Of a DNA stretch of 64,000 nucleotides, positions 35,584 to 45,000 are shown in pieces. How positions within the stretch are numbered: position 1 is the stretch's first letter; each line of letters opens with the position of its first letter. Under the pieces are notes generated by a model, which saw only the letters and a list, made by a program, of their open reading frames with translations, ran no database searches and was not told where the DNA came from. Made by a program: the position numbers and the translations under genes. Source of the DNA: Rhodococcus sp. SBT000017 (GTDB taxonomy: Bacteria > Actinomycetota > Actinomycetes > Mycobacteriales > Mycobacteriaceae); contig NZ_REFU01000001.1 in the NCBI RefSeq assembly GCF_003688915.1, positions 3,038,001-3,102,000 on the forward strand, written 5' to 3'.

Positions 35584-36882
35584 TCAGCGCTCGATGATCG
35601 CCGTGACGCCCTGGCCACCGGCCGCGCAGATCGAGATCAGGCCACGGCCCGAGCCCTTCTCGGCCAGCATCTTCGCCAGCGAGGCCACGATGCGTCCGCC
35701 GGTTGCAGCGAACGGGTGACCCGCGGCGAGCGAGGAGCCGTTGACGTTGAGCTTGCTGCGATCGATGGAACCGAGCGCAGCGTCGAGGCCGAGCCGCTCC
35801 TTGCAGTACTCGTCGCTCTCGAATGCCTGCAGAGTTGCGAGCACCACCGAAGCGAACGCCTCGTGGATCTCGTAGTAGTCGAAGTCCTGCAGCGTCAGGC
35901 CGTTGCGCGCGAGCAGACGCGGAATCGCGTAGGTCGGAGCCATCAGCAGACCGTCCTTGAACGATCCGTTGCCGTGGACGTAATCGACTGCTGCGGTTTC
36001 GGAATCGACCAGATGCGCGAGCACCGGCAGGTTGCGCTCGGCAGCCCACTCGTCACTCGACAGCAGGGCAGCCGACGCACCGTCGGTCAGCGGCGTCGAG
36101 TTGCCTGCCGTCATGGTTGCGTCGCCCAGCTTGGTTCCGAAGACCGGCTTGAGCGTCGCGAGCTTCTCCACGGTCGATCCCGGACGCAGGTTGTCGTCGC
36201 GAGTCAGGCCGAGGAACGGCGTCACCAGATCGTCGAAGAAACCGCGGTCGTATGCGGCTGCCATGTTCTTGTGGCTCGCTGCGGCCAGTTCGTCCTGGTC
36301 CTCGCGGCGGACGCCGAATTCCTTGGCGGTGATGGCGGCGTGGTCACCCATCGACAGGCCGGTGCGCGGTTCGCCGTTGCGCGGGATCTCGATACCGAGC
36401 ATGCCGGGACGGACGTTACCGAGAAGCTTGATGCGGTCGGTGGTGCTCTTGGCCCGGTTCAGCGAAAGCAGGAACTCACGCAGTTCGTCGTTGACACCGA
36501 TCGGAGCGTCGGACGTGGTGTCGACACCGCCACCGATGCCGGCATCGATGCGGCCCGATGCGATGGCGTCGCCGACGGCGATGATCGACTGAAGGCCGGT
36601 GCCGCAGGCCTGCTGGATGTCGAAGGCCGGGGTGTACGGGCTCAATGCGCTGCCGAGTACGACCTCGCGAGTGAGGTTGAAATCGCGTGAGTGCTTGAGG
36701 ACGGCACCGGCGGCGACGAGGCCCAGGCGCTCGCCCTGCAGACCGAATCGCGAGACCAGCCCGTCGATGGTCGCGGTGAGCATGTCCTGGTTGGACGCCA
36801 GCGCGTACTTCTTGTCCGAGCGCGCGAAAGGAATGCGGTTGCCACCGACGATTGCGACCGGTCGTAGCTGCTTGCTTGTCAC
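35584..36882 (-). CDS. fadA2: Acetyl-CoA acetyltransferase (thiolase), FadA2-like
   Basis: A 432-residue thiolase. The nucleophile cysteine is in FDIQQACGTGLQSI; NGSSLAAGHPFAATGGR and ISICAAGGQGVTAIIER form the catalytic His and second Cys region. The enzyme cleaves 3-ketoacyl-CoA in beta-oxidation. The GTG at 36882, six bases after GGAG, gives VTSKQLRPVAIVGGNRIPF; the ORF-opening ATG at 37047 crosses the divergent promoter. It is divergent from the fabG4-htdX pair as in M. tuberculosis Rv0243/Rv0242c, with a TetR-type motif between them. Confidence 0.92.
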   Translation of the reverse strand: MTSKQLRPVAIVGGNRIPFARSDKKYALASNQDMLTATIDGLVSRFGLQGERLGLVAAGAVLKHSRDFNLTREVVLGSALSPYTPAFDIQQACGTGLQSIIAVGDAIASGRIDAGIGGGVDTTSDAPIGVNDELREFLLSLNRAKSTTDRIKLLGNVRPGMLGIEIPRNGEPRTGLSMGDHAAITAKEFGVRREDQDELAAASHKNMAAAYDRGFFDDLVTPFLGLTRDDNLRPGSTVEKLATLKPVFGTKLGDATMTAGNSTPLTDGASAALLSSDEWAAERNLPVLAHLVDSETAAVDYVHGNGSFKDGLLMAPTYAIPRLLARNGLTLQDFDYYEIHEAFASVVLATLQAFESDEYCKERLGLDAALGSIDRSKLNVNGSSLAAGHPFAATGGRIVASLAKMLAEKGSGRGLISICAAGGQGVTAIIER

Positions 36883-36928
36883 TGACGTCTCCAAACATCG
36901 TCGAAAAAGGCCCTGGTGGAGTTTCATC

Positions 36929-36942
36929 TTACTGGCGAGTAA
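36929..36942. promoter_or_regulatory. TetR-type operator (site 3, fadA2/fabG4 gap)
   Basis: TTACT-GGCG-AGTAA is a perfect inverted repeat in the 128-base divergent gap between the fadA2-like gene (start 36882) and the fabG4-like gene (start 37011). The same motif precedes the tetR gene at 39913. Confidence 0.7.
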
Positions 36943-37010
36943 GTTGGTTGTCGACACCCGGTCGTGCGCCTCGCTCCTCGAGCGAGCAGCGCTGAATGAA
37001 AGGTACGACA

Positions 37011-38357
37011 GTGGCAGCCTCCAAGGGAGCCCCAGATCTCTACTCAACGTTCCTCGCGTCCGCGCCGGGAGCCTTCATCGCCAAGCAGGCCGGCCTGCCG
37101 CAGCCCGAGAAGCTGCGCCGCTACAAGGCAGGCGAGCCGCCGCTGGCCGGGCCGGTCCTGATCGGCGGCAGTGGCCGCCTCGTCGAGCCGCTGCGTGAGC
37201 TGCTCTCGGATTACCCGCAGTCGCAGCCGCACGACGACAAGCACGGCGGACTGGTGTTCGACGCCACCGGCATCGGCAACGTCGCCGAGCTCGAGCAGCT
37301 CTTCAAATTCTTCCAGCCGGTCATCCGCAACCTGGCACCGTCCGCTCGCGTCGTCGTTATCGGCACCACGCCCGAAGAGACCTCGAGCGTCGACGAGCAC
37401 ATCGCTCAGCGCGCCCTCGAAGGCTTCACGCGCAGCGTCGGCAAAGAGGTCAAGCGCGGAGCCACCGCGCAGCTCGTCTACATCTCCCCCAAGGCGTCGA
37501 CCGGCCTGTCCGGCCTCGAATCCACCCTCCGCTTCCTGCTCTCGGCCAAGTCCGCATTCGTCGACGGCCAGGTCATCGCCGTCGGTGACGCAGACTCACA
37601 GGCCCCGGCCTCGTGGGACAAGCCGCTCGCAGGCAAGGTCGCCGTCGTCACCGGAGCCGCCCGCGGTATCGGTGCCACCATCGCCGAGGTCCTCGCGCGC
37701 GACGGAGCCACCGTCATCGCAGCCGACATTCCCGCTGCCGGAGAAGCACTCTCGCAGACCGCCAACAAGGTCGGCGGCACCTCGCTCGCACTCGACGTCA
37801 CCTCACCCGACGCCGGAGAGGTCCTCTCGAAGCACCTCCTCGAGCGTCACGGCGGCGCAGACATCATCGTGCACAACGCAGGCATCACCCGCGACAAGAC
37901 CCTCGCCAACATGGACGACGCCCGCTGGAACTCGGTCATCGGCGTCAATCTAGCTGCCCCGCAGCGCATCACCGACGAGCTCGTCGCATCCGGCGCGCTC
38001 AAGGACGGCGGCCGCGTCATCGACGTCTCCTCCATCGCGGGTATCGCGGGCAACCGCGGCCAGACCAACTACGGCACGTCCAAGGCCGGCGTCATCGGCC
38101 TGGTGCACGCGTCCGCACCGGTGCTGGCGAAGAAGAACATCACCATCAACGCCGTCGCTCCCGGCTTCATCGAGACCGCGATGACGGCCGCGATTCCGTT
38201 CGCCACCCGCGAGGCCGGACGACGCATGAGCTCGCTGCTGCAGGGCGGCGAGACCGTCGACGTCGCAGAGTTGGTCTCGTACTTCGCTTCTCCCGCATCC
38301 AACGCCGTCACCGGGCAGGTCGTGCGCGTGTGCGGCCAGAGCCTGCTCGGCGCATGA
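37011..38357 (+). CDS. fabG4: 3-oxoacyl-ACP/CoA reductase, FabG4-like
   Basis: A 448-residue two-part protein. The N-terminal ~200 residues resemble the flavodoxin-like extra domain of high-molecular-weight FabG; the C-terminal SDR domain has [20 protein letters not shown], the NAG motif HNAGIT and the catalytic Tyr/Lys in NYGTSKAG. FabG4 uses NADH to reduce 3-ketoacyl-CoA. GTG at 37011 lies six bases after AAAGGT. It overlaps the next gene (htdX-like) by four bases. Confidence 0.92.
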   Translation: MAASKGAPDLYSTFLASAPGAFIAKQAGLPQPEKLRRYKAGEPPLAGPVLIGGSGRLVEPLRELLSDYPQSQPHDDKHGGLVFDATGIGNVAELEQLFKFFQPVIRNLAPSARVVVIGTTPEETSSVDEHIAQRALEGFTRSVGKEVKRGATAQLVYISPKASTGLSGLESTLRFLLSAKSAFVDGQVIAVGDADSQAPASWDKPLAGKVAVVTGAARGIGATIAEVLARDGATVIAADIPAAGEALSQTANKVGGTSLALDVTSPDAGEVLSKHLLERHGGADIIVHNAGITRDKTLANMDDARWNSVIGVNLAAPQRITDELVASGALKDGGRVIDVSSIAGIAGNRGQTNYGTSKAGVIGLVHASAPVLAKKNITINAVAPGFIETAMTAAIPFATREAGRRMSSLLQGGETVDVAELVSYFASPASNAVTGQVVRVCGQSLLGA

Positions 38358-39211
38358 GCACCGTCACGCTCACCGCGCAGCCGAAGACGTCCGACATCTA
38401 CACTTCGGCGGCGCTCGGCGCGCTGCCGTTCTTCGGATCCAGGTCTTCTTCGGTTCCCAGCACGGTGTACGAGCTCGAGGGTCTGCGAGTGGACCCCGAC
38501 AACCTTGCCGGGTACTGCCGCGCGACGGGGCTGCGATTCGGCGATCAGCTCCCGGTGACCTACCCCTTCACCCTCGTCTTCCCGACGGTGATGAAACTGA
38601 TGGTGTCCAAGGGCTTTCCGTTCGCCGCCATCGGTTCGGTACACGCCGAGAACGTCATCGAGCAGTTCCGTGGCATCTCGTCCTCCGAGCCGCTGGACGT
38701 GCGAGTGCACGCGGAGAACCTGCGCGAGCACCGCAAGGGCTTGCTCGTCGACCTGATCAGTGAGGTCAAGGTAGGACGCGAACTGGTCTGGAAGCAGACT
38801 TCGAGCTTCCTGAGCCTGCAGAAGACGTCACTGTCCGGTGGACCCCGCGAGGCACCGCCCGCCGACGAGGTTCCGCCGCCCCCGACCCGCACCCTGCGCG
38901 TCGACCAGCGGATCATCAGCCGGTACGCGGCAATCTCCGGAGACCGCAACCCGATTCACGTATCCTCGCTGGGCGCAAAGGCATTCGGGTTCCCGAAGAC
39001 CATCGCGCACGGCATGTGGAGCGCGGCAGCCGTCCTGCAGACCGTCGAGGGTCGAATCCCGGAAGCTGTGAACTACAGCATCCGCTTCGGCAAGCCGATC
39101 GTCCTGCCCGCGACGGTGAACGCCTACGCCGAGGCCGTCGGCACCGGCTGGGACCTGTCGCTGAAGAACCCGAAGAAGGGCTACCCGCATCTGACGGGAA
39201 CCCTGCGGTAA
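38354..39211 (+). CDS. htdX: MaoC-like (R)-3-hydroxyacyl dehydratase, HtdX-like
   Basis: A 285-residue double hot-dog protein. The C-terminal MaoC domain includes the hydratase motif [14 protein letters not shown] and [17 protein letters not shown] [11 protein letters not shown] (Asp and His catalytic). It hydrates or dehydrates long-chain 3-hydroxyacyl thioesters, acting next to FabG4. Start overlaps the fabG4 stop (ATGA). A 22-bp-stem hairpin follows. The pair probably works in lipid chain metabolism with FadE5 and FadA2. Confidence 0.9.
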   Translation: MSTVTLTAQPKTSDIYTSAALGALPFFGSRSSSVPSTVYELEGLRVDPDNLAGYCRATGLRFGDQLPVTYPFTLVFPTVMKLMVSKGFPFAAIGSVHAENVIEQFRGISSSEPLDVRVHAENLREHRKGLLVDLISEVKVGRELVWKQTSSFLSLQKTSLSGGPREAPPADEVPPPPTRTLRVDQRIISRYAAISGDRNPIHVSSLGAKAFGFPKTIAHGMWSAAAVLQTVEGRIPEAVNYSIRFGKPIVLPATVNAYAEAVGTGWDLSLKNPKKGYPHLTGTLR

Positions 39212-39217
39212 CCGGCT

Positions 39218-39273
39218 CGAACTCGAAGTTGTGGACGGATTTCCCCGGATTTCCGTCCACAACTTCGAGTTCG
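39218..39273. terminator. Bidirectional terminator, perfect 22-bp stem
   Basis: 39218-39239 is exactly complementary to 39252-39273 with a 12-base loop. It lies between the convergent htdX-like (ends 39211) and tetR (ends 39279) genes, so it can stop transcription from both sides. The arms also contain a repeated GGATTTCC block. Confidence 0.85.
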
Positions 39274-39278
39274 GCGTC

Positions 39279-39881
39279 TCAGGTGGTGGCGGTTTTCTTT
39301 CCGGCCAGGCCGCGCCACGCCAGATTCTCCAGCAGGTCCGCGGCCGCGTCGACCTCGATTTCGCCGCCTGCCACTCTGTCGGCCACAGCCTCGCCCGCCC
39401 CGACCAGTGCGACGGCCATCAGCCCGAAATTCTGTGAATGTTCCGGATCTCTCGTGCTCATCGCGAGCAGACCGGCCGTCAGCTCGATCAGACGATCTCG
39501 GCTGCTCTGCACCTGTGAGGCGAACGCCTGCTGACCGATGGCCTGGCGGTAGAGCACCATCCACGACTTCCGGTTCTCGCCGACGAATCCGAGGAATCCG
39601 ATCAGAGCCTTGCGCAACTGCTCGCGCGGCGTCAGCGTCGGATCTGCAGCGGGAGTCAGGGCCTCGACGAACTTGACGCCCTCGCGGTGGATGCACGCGG
39701 CGAACAACTCGTCCTTCGACCCGTAGTACAGGTAGAGCATCGGCTTGGAGATGGCCGCCTTCTTGGCGATCGAATCCATCGACGTCTCATGAAACCCGTT
39801 GTCGGAGAACACATCCACCGCCGCGTCGAGCATCTGCTGCTCGCGGACGGCGCGGGGCAATCTTTTGGTGCCGCCAGCCAT
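39279..39881 (-). CDS. TetR family transcriptional regulator (likely lipid-regulon repressor)
   Basis: A 200-residue TetR protein. The N-terminal DNA-binding domain is MLDAAVDVFSDNGFHETSMDSIAKKAAISKPMLYLYYGSKDELF; the C-terminal part is a helical ligand domain. It is in the position of M. tuberculosis Rv0238, near lpqI and htdX. A TTACT-N4-AGTAA site lies 32 bases before its ATG, and the same site occurs upstream of fadA2/fabG4, so autoregulation and control of acyl-CoA genes is inferred; a fatty acyl-CoA ligand would be typical. Confidence 0.9.
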   Translation of the reverse strand: MAGGTKRLPRAVREQQMLDAAVDVFSDNGFHETSMDSIAKKAAISKPMLYLYYGSKDELFAACIHREGVKFVEALTPAADPTLTPREQLRKALIGFLGFVGENRKSWMVLYRQAIGQQAFASQVQSSRDRLIELTAGLLAMSTRDPEHSQNFGLMAVALVGAGEAVADRVAGGEIEVDAAADLLENLAWRGLAGKKTATT

Positions 39882-39912
39882 GGACCCTCCAATACGTACG
39901 AAGTACTAGACG

Positions 39913-39926
39913 TTACTCCACAGTAA
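39913..39926. promoter_or_regulatory. TetR-type operator (site 4, tetR autoregulation)
   Basis: TTACT-CCAC-AGTAA, with perfect arms identical to the fadA2/fabG4 site. It lies in the 62-base gap between the end of lpqI and the start of tetR. The neighbouring GTACGAAGTAC palindrome may be part of the promoter. Confidence 0.65.
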
Positions 39927-39943
39927 GGTCCAGTACCGCGCAA

Positions 39944-41119
39944 TCAGGCCCCGCACGCCCCCTTGAACCGAGCAACCGTCGCTGCGGCCTCGTCCACCTG
40001 AGCCGCCGGCAGGCGTCCCGTCGCCACCGCGTCTTCGAGATTGTCCAACACCGCGGGCACCTGATCGGTGGTGAGCCACAGCGCCACATCGGCTCCCGCG
40101 ACCAACGCCGCCTCGACCGCGTCGACGATTCCGAGTCGCGCCGTGATCGCCGCCATGCCACTGAGGTCGTCGGTGAAGATCGGGCCGTCGAACGGCGCGG
40201 CACCGTATCCGACGCCATCGCGCAACAACGCCATCGTCGCCGGGCTGATGCTCGCCGGCACACCCGGCTCGGTCAGTCCGGGCACATCGAGGTGCCCGAC
40301 CATGACGCCGACGCCGGAGTTGTTCAGCGCCGCGAACGGCAACAGATCCTTGGTCTTCAACTCGTCGAGCGACGGGGTCGTCACCGCGCCGGTGTGCGAG
40401 TCGCCCGAACCCGAACCGTGCCCGGGGAAGTGCTTGATGACGGGCTTGACACCCGCGTCTTCCAGACCCCGCGCGTACGCCCCCGCGTACTCGATCACGA
40501 CCTGCGGATCGTCGGAGAACGACCTGTCTCCGATGACGGAATCAGCAGGCTGACTGCTCACGTCGACCACCGGAGCGAAGTCGACGGTGACGCCGAGATC
40601 CTTCAACCCCTGACCACGCGTCAACGCCATCGAATACGCCTCGTCCACCGACACCGTCTGCGCCAACTCCCGCGCCGACGGGGCAACTCCCAACAGATCC
40701 GCGACCCGCGAAACCCGCCCGCCCTCTTCGTCGATCGTCACCATCGGAGCCACCACGGAGGCGTCGAACACCTGCGGTACTTCCCGATTGCCGAGCATCG
40801 ACTCGTCGGTCCAACTGCCGACGAAGATGCCGCCGACCTGCTCGGTGGACATGATCTGCACCGCATCCGCAGTTCCGGTGACTCCGACGGTGAGCAACTG
40901 AGCGAGCCGCTGCCGCTCCGACAATCCATCGACGAACGCAACGCAGCCGTCGACGGGCGGCACCGGTTGCGGCACCGTCGTGTCGACGGGGGTGGTCGTC
41001 GACGCAGGGGCCGCCGACTGTGTGGATGCGACCTGCGCAGACTCGGTGGAGCACGAAACCAAGAGGCCGACACCGACCGTCATCACCGCAGCGGACCGAA
41101 CCGAAAACCGAAGTCGCAT
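39944..41119 (-). CDS. lpqI: LpqI-type GH3 beta-N-acetylhexosaminidase lipoprotein
   Basis: A 391-residue exported lipoprotein: signal MRLRFSVRSAAVMTVG with lipobox LLVSC. The GH3 domain includes VVDVSSQP, VIGDRSFSDDPQ, and KHFPGHGSGSGDSHTG with the catalytic His of the GlcNAcase subfamily. LpqI in mycobacteria trims N-acetylglucosamine from peptidoglycan in muropeptide recycling. The ATG at 41119 gives the proper signal peptide; the ATG at 41296 would place it internally. The gene lies upstream of tetR on the same strand and divergent from the Usp gene. Confidence 0.9.
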   Translation of the reverse strand: MRLRFSVRSAAVMTVGVGLLVSCSTESAQVASTQSAAPASTTTPVDTTVPQPVPPVDGCVAFVDGLSERQRLAQLLTVGVTGTADAVQIMSTEQVGGIFVGSWTDESMLGNREVPQVFDASVVAPMVTIDEEGGRVSRVADLLGVAPSARELAQTVSVDEAYSMALTRGQGLKDLGVTVDFAPVVDVSSQPADSVIGDRSFSDDPQVVIEYAGAYARGLEDAGVKPVIKHFPGHGSGSGDSHTGAVTTPSLDELKTKDLLPFAALNNSGVGVMVGHLDVPGLTEPGVPASISPATMALLRDGVGYGAAPFDGPIFTDDLSGMAAITARLGIVDAVEAALVAGADVALWLTTDQVPAVLDNLEDAVATGRLPAAQVDEAAATVARFKGACGA

Positions 41120-41273
41120 GGAATACGACGGTAGCCGAGATCGTCGGTGTCGCTGCCCACCCGGGGTTCGGATCGATGCGCCTTTGTTGCACTCCGACCG
41201 ACTGAAACCCACATCGATCCGACGAGGGGTGAGGGTAATCTGGACGAACGCGACATGAGGAGGACCTCGAACC

Positions 41274-41741
41274 ATGACCGCAGACCTCATACTCATTGCC
41301 TACGACGGCTCCGACAATGCCAAGCGTGCGATCGACTACGCAGGCCGATTTCTCACCACCTCGCGCGCGATCGTCGTCACCGCGTGGGAGCCGATGGTGC
41401 GTCAGGCCGCTCGAATGTCCGGACTCTCCGGCGTCATGCAACCCGAATGGGTTCCCGACGACGAGGCCGAGGACGTTGCGCTCACCGACGCGAAAGTGAC
41501 CAACAGCGAGGGCGTCGCGCTGGCCGAGGCCGCAGGCCTGAAGGTGGAGGGCCAGTGCACCGAATGCACCACCGCCATCTGGAGCGCGATCGTGGAGAAG
41601 GCCGACGAGATGAACGTCGACATCATCGTCACCGGCACCAGAGGCACCACCGGTCTTCGTGCGCTGCTCCAGAGTTCGGTGGCCGAGCATGTACTGCGGC
41701 ACAGCCATCGGCCCGTCCTGATCGTTCCGCCCGGCAAGTAA
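41274..41741 (+). CDS. Universal stress protein (UspA fold)
   Basis: A 155-residue single Usp domain. LILIAYDGSDNAKRAIDYA is the N-terminal strand-loop and GTRGTTGLRALLQSSVAEHVL carries the G-2x-G-9x-G/S ATP-binding motif, so it probably binds ATP. AGGAGG precedes the ATG. The 154-base gap before it has no recognised regulatory site. Role in stress or dormancy is inferred from the family only. Confidence 0.9.
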   Translation: MTADLILIAYDGSDNAKRAIDYAGRFLTTSRAIVVTAWEPMVRQAARMSGLSGVMQPEWVPDDEAEDVALTDAKVTNSEGVALAEAAGLKVEGQCTECTTAIWSAIVEKADEMNVDIIVTGTRGTTGLRALLQSSVAEHVLRHSHRPVLIVPPGK

Positions 41742-41844
41742 CGCGTCCACCGGCCTGATGGGCGGGTGCGAGTGATACCGTGATGCCCGCGTGGGGGTCC
41801 ACCTCGCCCGCTTCTTTCCTGAGCCGACTGACTGGAGAACCGAG

Positions 41845-42015
41845 ATGAAGTTTGCTGTCCCGGGTGTCATTGCCGCCGTCGTCGGAGCCGTACTGGGTGC
41901 GGGCGTCGTCTTCGGAGTCACCGCAGCTGCAGCCGACAACTCTCGTCCGGATATCGATCGCTCCGGAAACGCCGACTCGTCCTTGCTGAACCAGGTTGAG
42001 TACGGCAGCCGCTGA
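41845..42015 (+). CDS. Small DUF2613 membrane/exported protein (Rv0236A-like)
   Basis: A 56-residue protein: MKFAVPGVIAAVVGAVLGAG, a helix with glycine-rich spacing, then a short outside tail (ADNSRPDIDRSGNADSSLLNQVEYGSR). This matches the small DUF2613 protein adjacent to aftD in mycobacteria. GGAG lies nine bases upstream. The 3' end overlaps the aftD start by 20 bases, which suggests that the two are translated together and may interact. Confidence 0.85.
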   Translation: MKFAVPGVIAAVVGAVLGAGVVFGVTAAAADNSRPDIDRSGNADSSLLNQVEYGSR

Positions 42016-45000
42016 CGCTGGTCGCTTTCGTGAATCGGTGATCTCGGCCGAGCCGCTCGGCCGTAAATGGCTCTTCGGCGTCTCGATTCTGGCGTTCCTC
42101 CTCACCTTTCTGCAGGTCCCCGGCTTCACCGTCGCCGATACCAAGTACGACCTGGCTCAGAACCCACTCGGATTTCTCGAACGCGCCTCCCATCAGTGGA
42201 ACAGCGCGGCTCCGCTCGGCCAGGTGCAGAACCAGGCCTACGGCTACTTCTTCCCCCACGGTGCGTTCTTCGCCGGCGGTGATCTGCTGTCGATCCCGCC
42301 GTGGATCACTCAACGCATCTGGTGGGCCTTGCTGCTCATCGCCGGGTTCTGGGGAATCGTCCGGCTCGCCGAAGCCCTCGGTATCGGCAGCCGCAGTTCC
42401 CGTCTGATCGCCGCGACGGCCTTCGTGCTCTCGCCGCGAGTGATCACCACCCTCGCGTCGATCTCCTCGGAGACGATGCCGATGATGCTCGCACCGTGGG
42501 TTCTGATCCCGATGGTGCGGTATCTCGCCGGGGATGATGCGAAACAGACGGTTCGGCGCGCCGCCGCGCAGTCTGCACTGGCTGTGGCCTTGATGGGCGC
42601 GGTCAATGCCGTCGCCACTGCCGCAGCCGTTCTGGTGGCCGTGATCTGGATGCTGACGCATCGGCCGAACAAGCGTTGGTTCGTCTTCGGCGGATGGTGG
42701 TCGGGCTTTCTGGTGCTCGCGACGCTGTGGTGGATCGTTCCACTGCTGTTGCTGGGCAAGGTCTCTCCACCGTTTCTCGATTACATCGAATCGTCCGGCA
42801 CCACCACACAGTGGACGTCGCTGACGGAGGTGCTGCGCGGCACCGGCAGCTGGACGCCGTTCGTCTCTCCCGAGCGAGTGGCCGGTGCCGTTCTGGTGAC
42901 TCAGCCCGCGGCCGTCATCGCGACGGGCTTGATAGCGGCTGCTGGAATCGCGGGCCTGGCGATGCGGTCTATGCCCGCCCGCGGCCGGTTGACGGTCATG
43001 CTGTTCATCGGTCTGGTCGGCCTCGGTGCCGGGTTCGTCGGCGATCTGGACGGTCCGTTCGCGGCTTCGGTTCGGGTGTTCCTCGATTCTGCAGGCGCAC
43101 CACTGCGCAACATCCACAAACTCGAGCCGGTCATTCGAATCCCGTTGGTACTGGGCCTGGCTCACCTCTTGGGCCGCGTTCCACTGCCGGGTTCTGCGCC
43201 GCGGACGCAGTGGCGATCGGCCGTCGCGCATCCCGAGAAGCATCCGATGATGGCGGTGACCGCCTTGGTCCTGGTGGCCTTGACGCTGTCCACCTCGCTG
43301 GCGTGGACGGGCAAGCTCGCGCCCCGAGGAGCGTACGAGGCCGTTCCGCAGTACTGGCACGACGCCGCGGACTGGCTCACCGAGAATGCGTCGGGATCGA
43401 GTCCCGACGGTTCCGACGCACAGCGGGCCCTGATCGTGCCCGGCGCACCGTTCGCTCTGCAGACCTGGGGATTGACCCGAGACGAACCACTGCAGGCGCT
43501 GGCCACCACCCCCTGGGCCGTCCGCGACGCCGTACCGCTCACCCCGCCCGGTGCCATCCGGGCACTGGACTCCGTGCAACGACTTTTCGCCGACGGTCGG
43601 CCGTCGGCCGGATTGGCCGATACCCTTCTGGGCCAGGGCATCAGCTACGTCGTCGTACGCAACGACCTCGATCCCGAGAACTCGCGATCCACCCGTCCGG
43701 CATCGGTGCACCAGGTGCTCGACGGTTCGCCGAGACTCGAGAAGGTGGCCGAATTCGGTGAGGACGTGGCTCCCGGCCAGGTCGACGGCGTCGTACTCGA
43801 CGGTGATCTGCGACCGCCGTATCCGGCTGTGGAGATCTATTCGGTGGGCGATTCGGCAGACATTCCCGCGTCCGGTCCCTACACCGTCGATCTCGATCGC
43901 GTTCCGGTGGTCCAGGGTGGTCCGGAGTCCATTCTGCGCTCGAACGAGTTGCGGAACAACGATATTCGCAATCCGGTGCCGTCGGGCCCCACGCTGCTGG
44001 CCTCGGATGCGGCCGCGGCGGGCATTGCCGTGAACTCGGTGACGGTGACCGACACCCCGATGAATCGCGAGACGGACTTCGGCCAGGTCGACAATCACAG
44101 TTCTGCGCTGCGGGCCGCCGACGAGCCGCGACGTTCGCTCAACGAGGTTTCCGACTACCCGGTGTACGGGTCGAAGACCGTGGACGCCGAGTGGGAGGGC
44201 GCGACCCTGACGGCGTCGAGCTCGGCGTCGGACGCCACACAGATCGGCGGCAGCGCCCCCGGCAGCGGTGTCGCCGCCGCTGTGGACGGCGATCTGGCCA
44301 CCAGCTGGATCAGCAACGGCATCGAACGTGCTGTGGGGCAATGGCTTCAGCTCGACTTCGATACTCCGGTGCGCGGCGGGCTGCTGCGTATGCGTACCAG
44401 CCCGGGGACGATCGGCGACCCGGTGAAGTGGGTGGAGATCACCACCCCGAACGGCTCGACGGCCGCGCGCGTCGACGAGCCGGGTGAGCCGATGACGGTG
44501 TCGCTGCCGGGCGGTGAGACGCCGTGGCTGCGCATCACCGCGAAGTCGACGGTAGACGGAACCCGCGGCAGCCAGTTCGGCATCAGCGAGGTGTCGGTGG
44601 ACGACTACTCCGACCGGGACAACCCGAAGCAGGTACCGATCGTGCACCGCGCGGTGCTGCCCGAGACTCCCGCCGGAGCAAGCGTCGATGCCTGGGAACT
44701 GGGCCAGGAATTCCCCGGCCGGTCCGGGTGCCTCGACACCGAGGATCGAATCCGCTGCAGCAGTGGACTGTCCAAGTCGCCCGAGGAACTGGGGCGCTTC
44801 TCACGCACGATCGACGTCCCGATGGGTACCGCCGTCATTCCCGATCTGACGGTCCGCACGCGTCAGTCTCCCGAACTCGAAGCGCTACTGGCGCAACCGG
44901 GTCGGCCGTTGGCCGGCGGGGCGTCGGACGTCGCCGACCTGCACGGTTCGGCGTTCGCCGCGACCGACGGTGATCCGCGCACGTCCTGGGCGGCGCCGGA

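Noticed and set aside
41918..44647. 909-codon open frame antisense to aftD
   Set aside because: High-GC shadow: rich in Arg/His/Gly, no domain, exactly opposite a well-supported gene.
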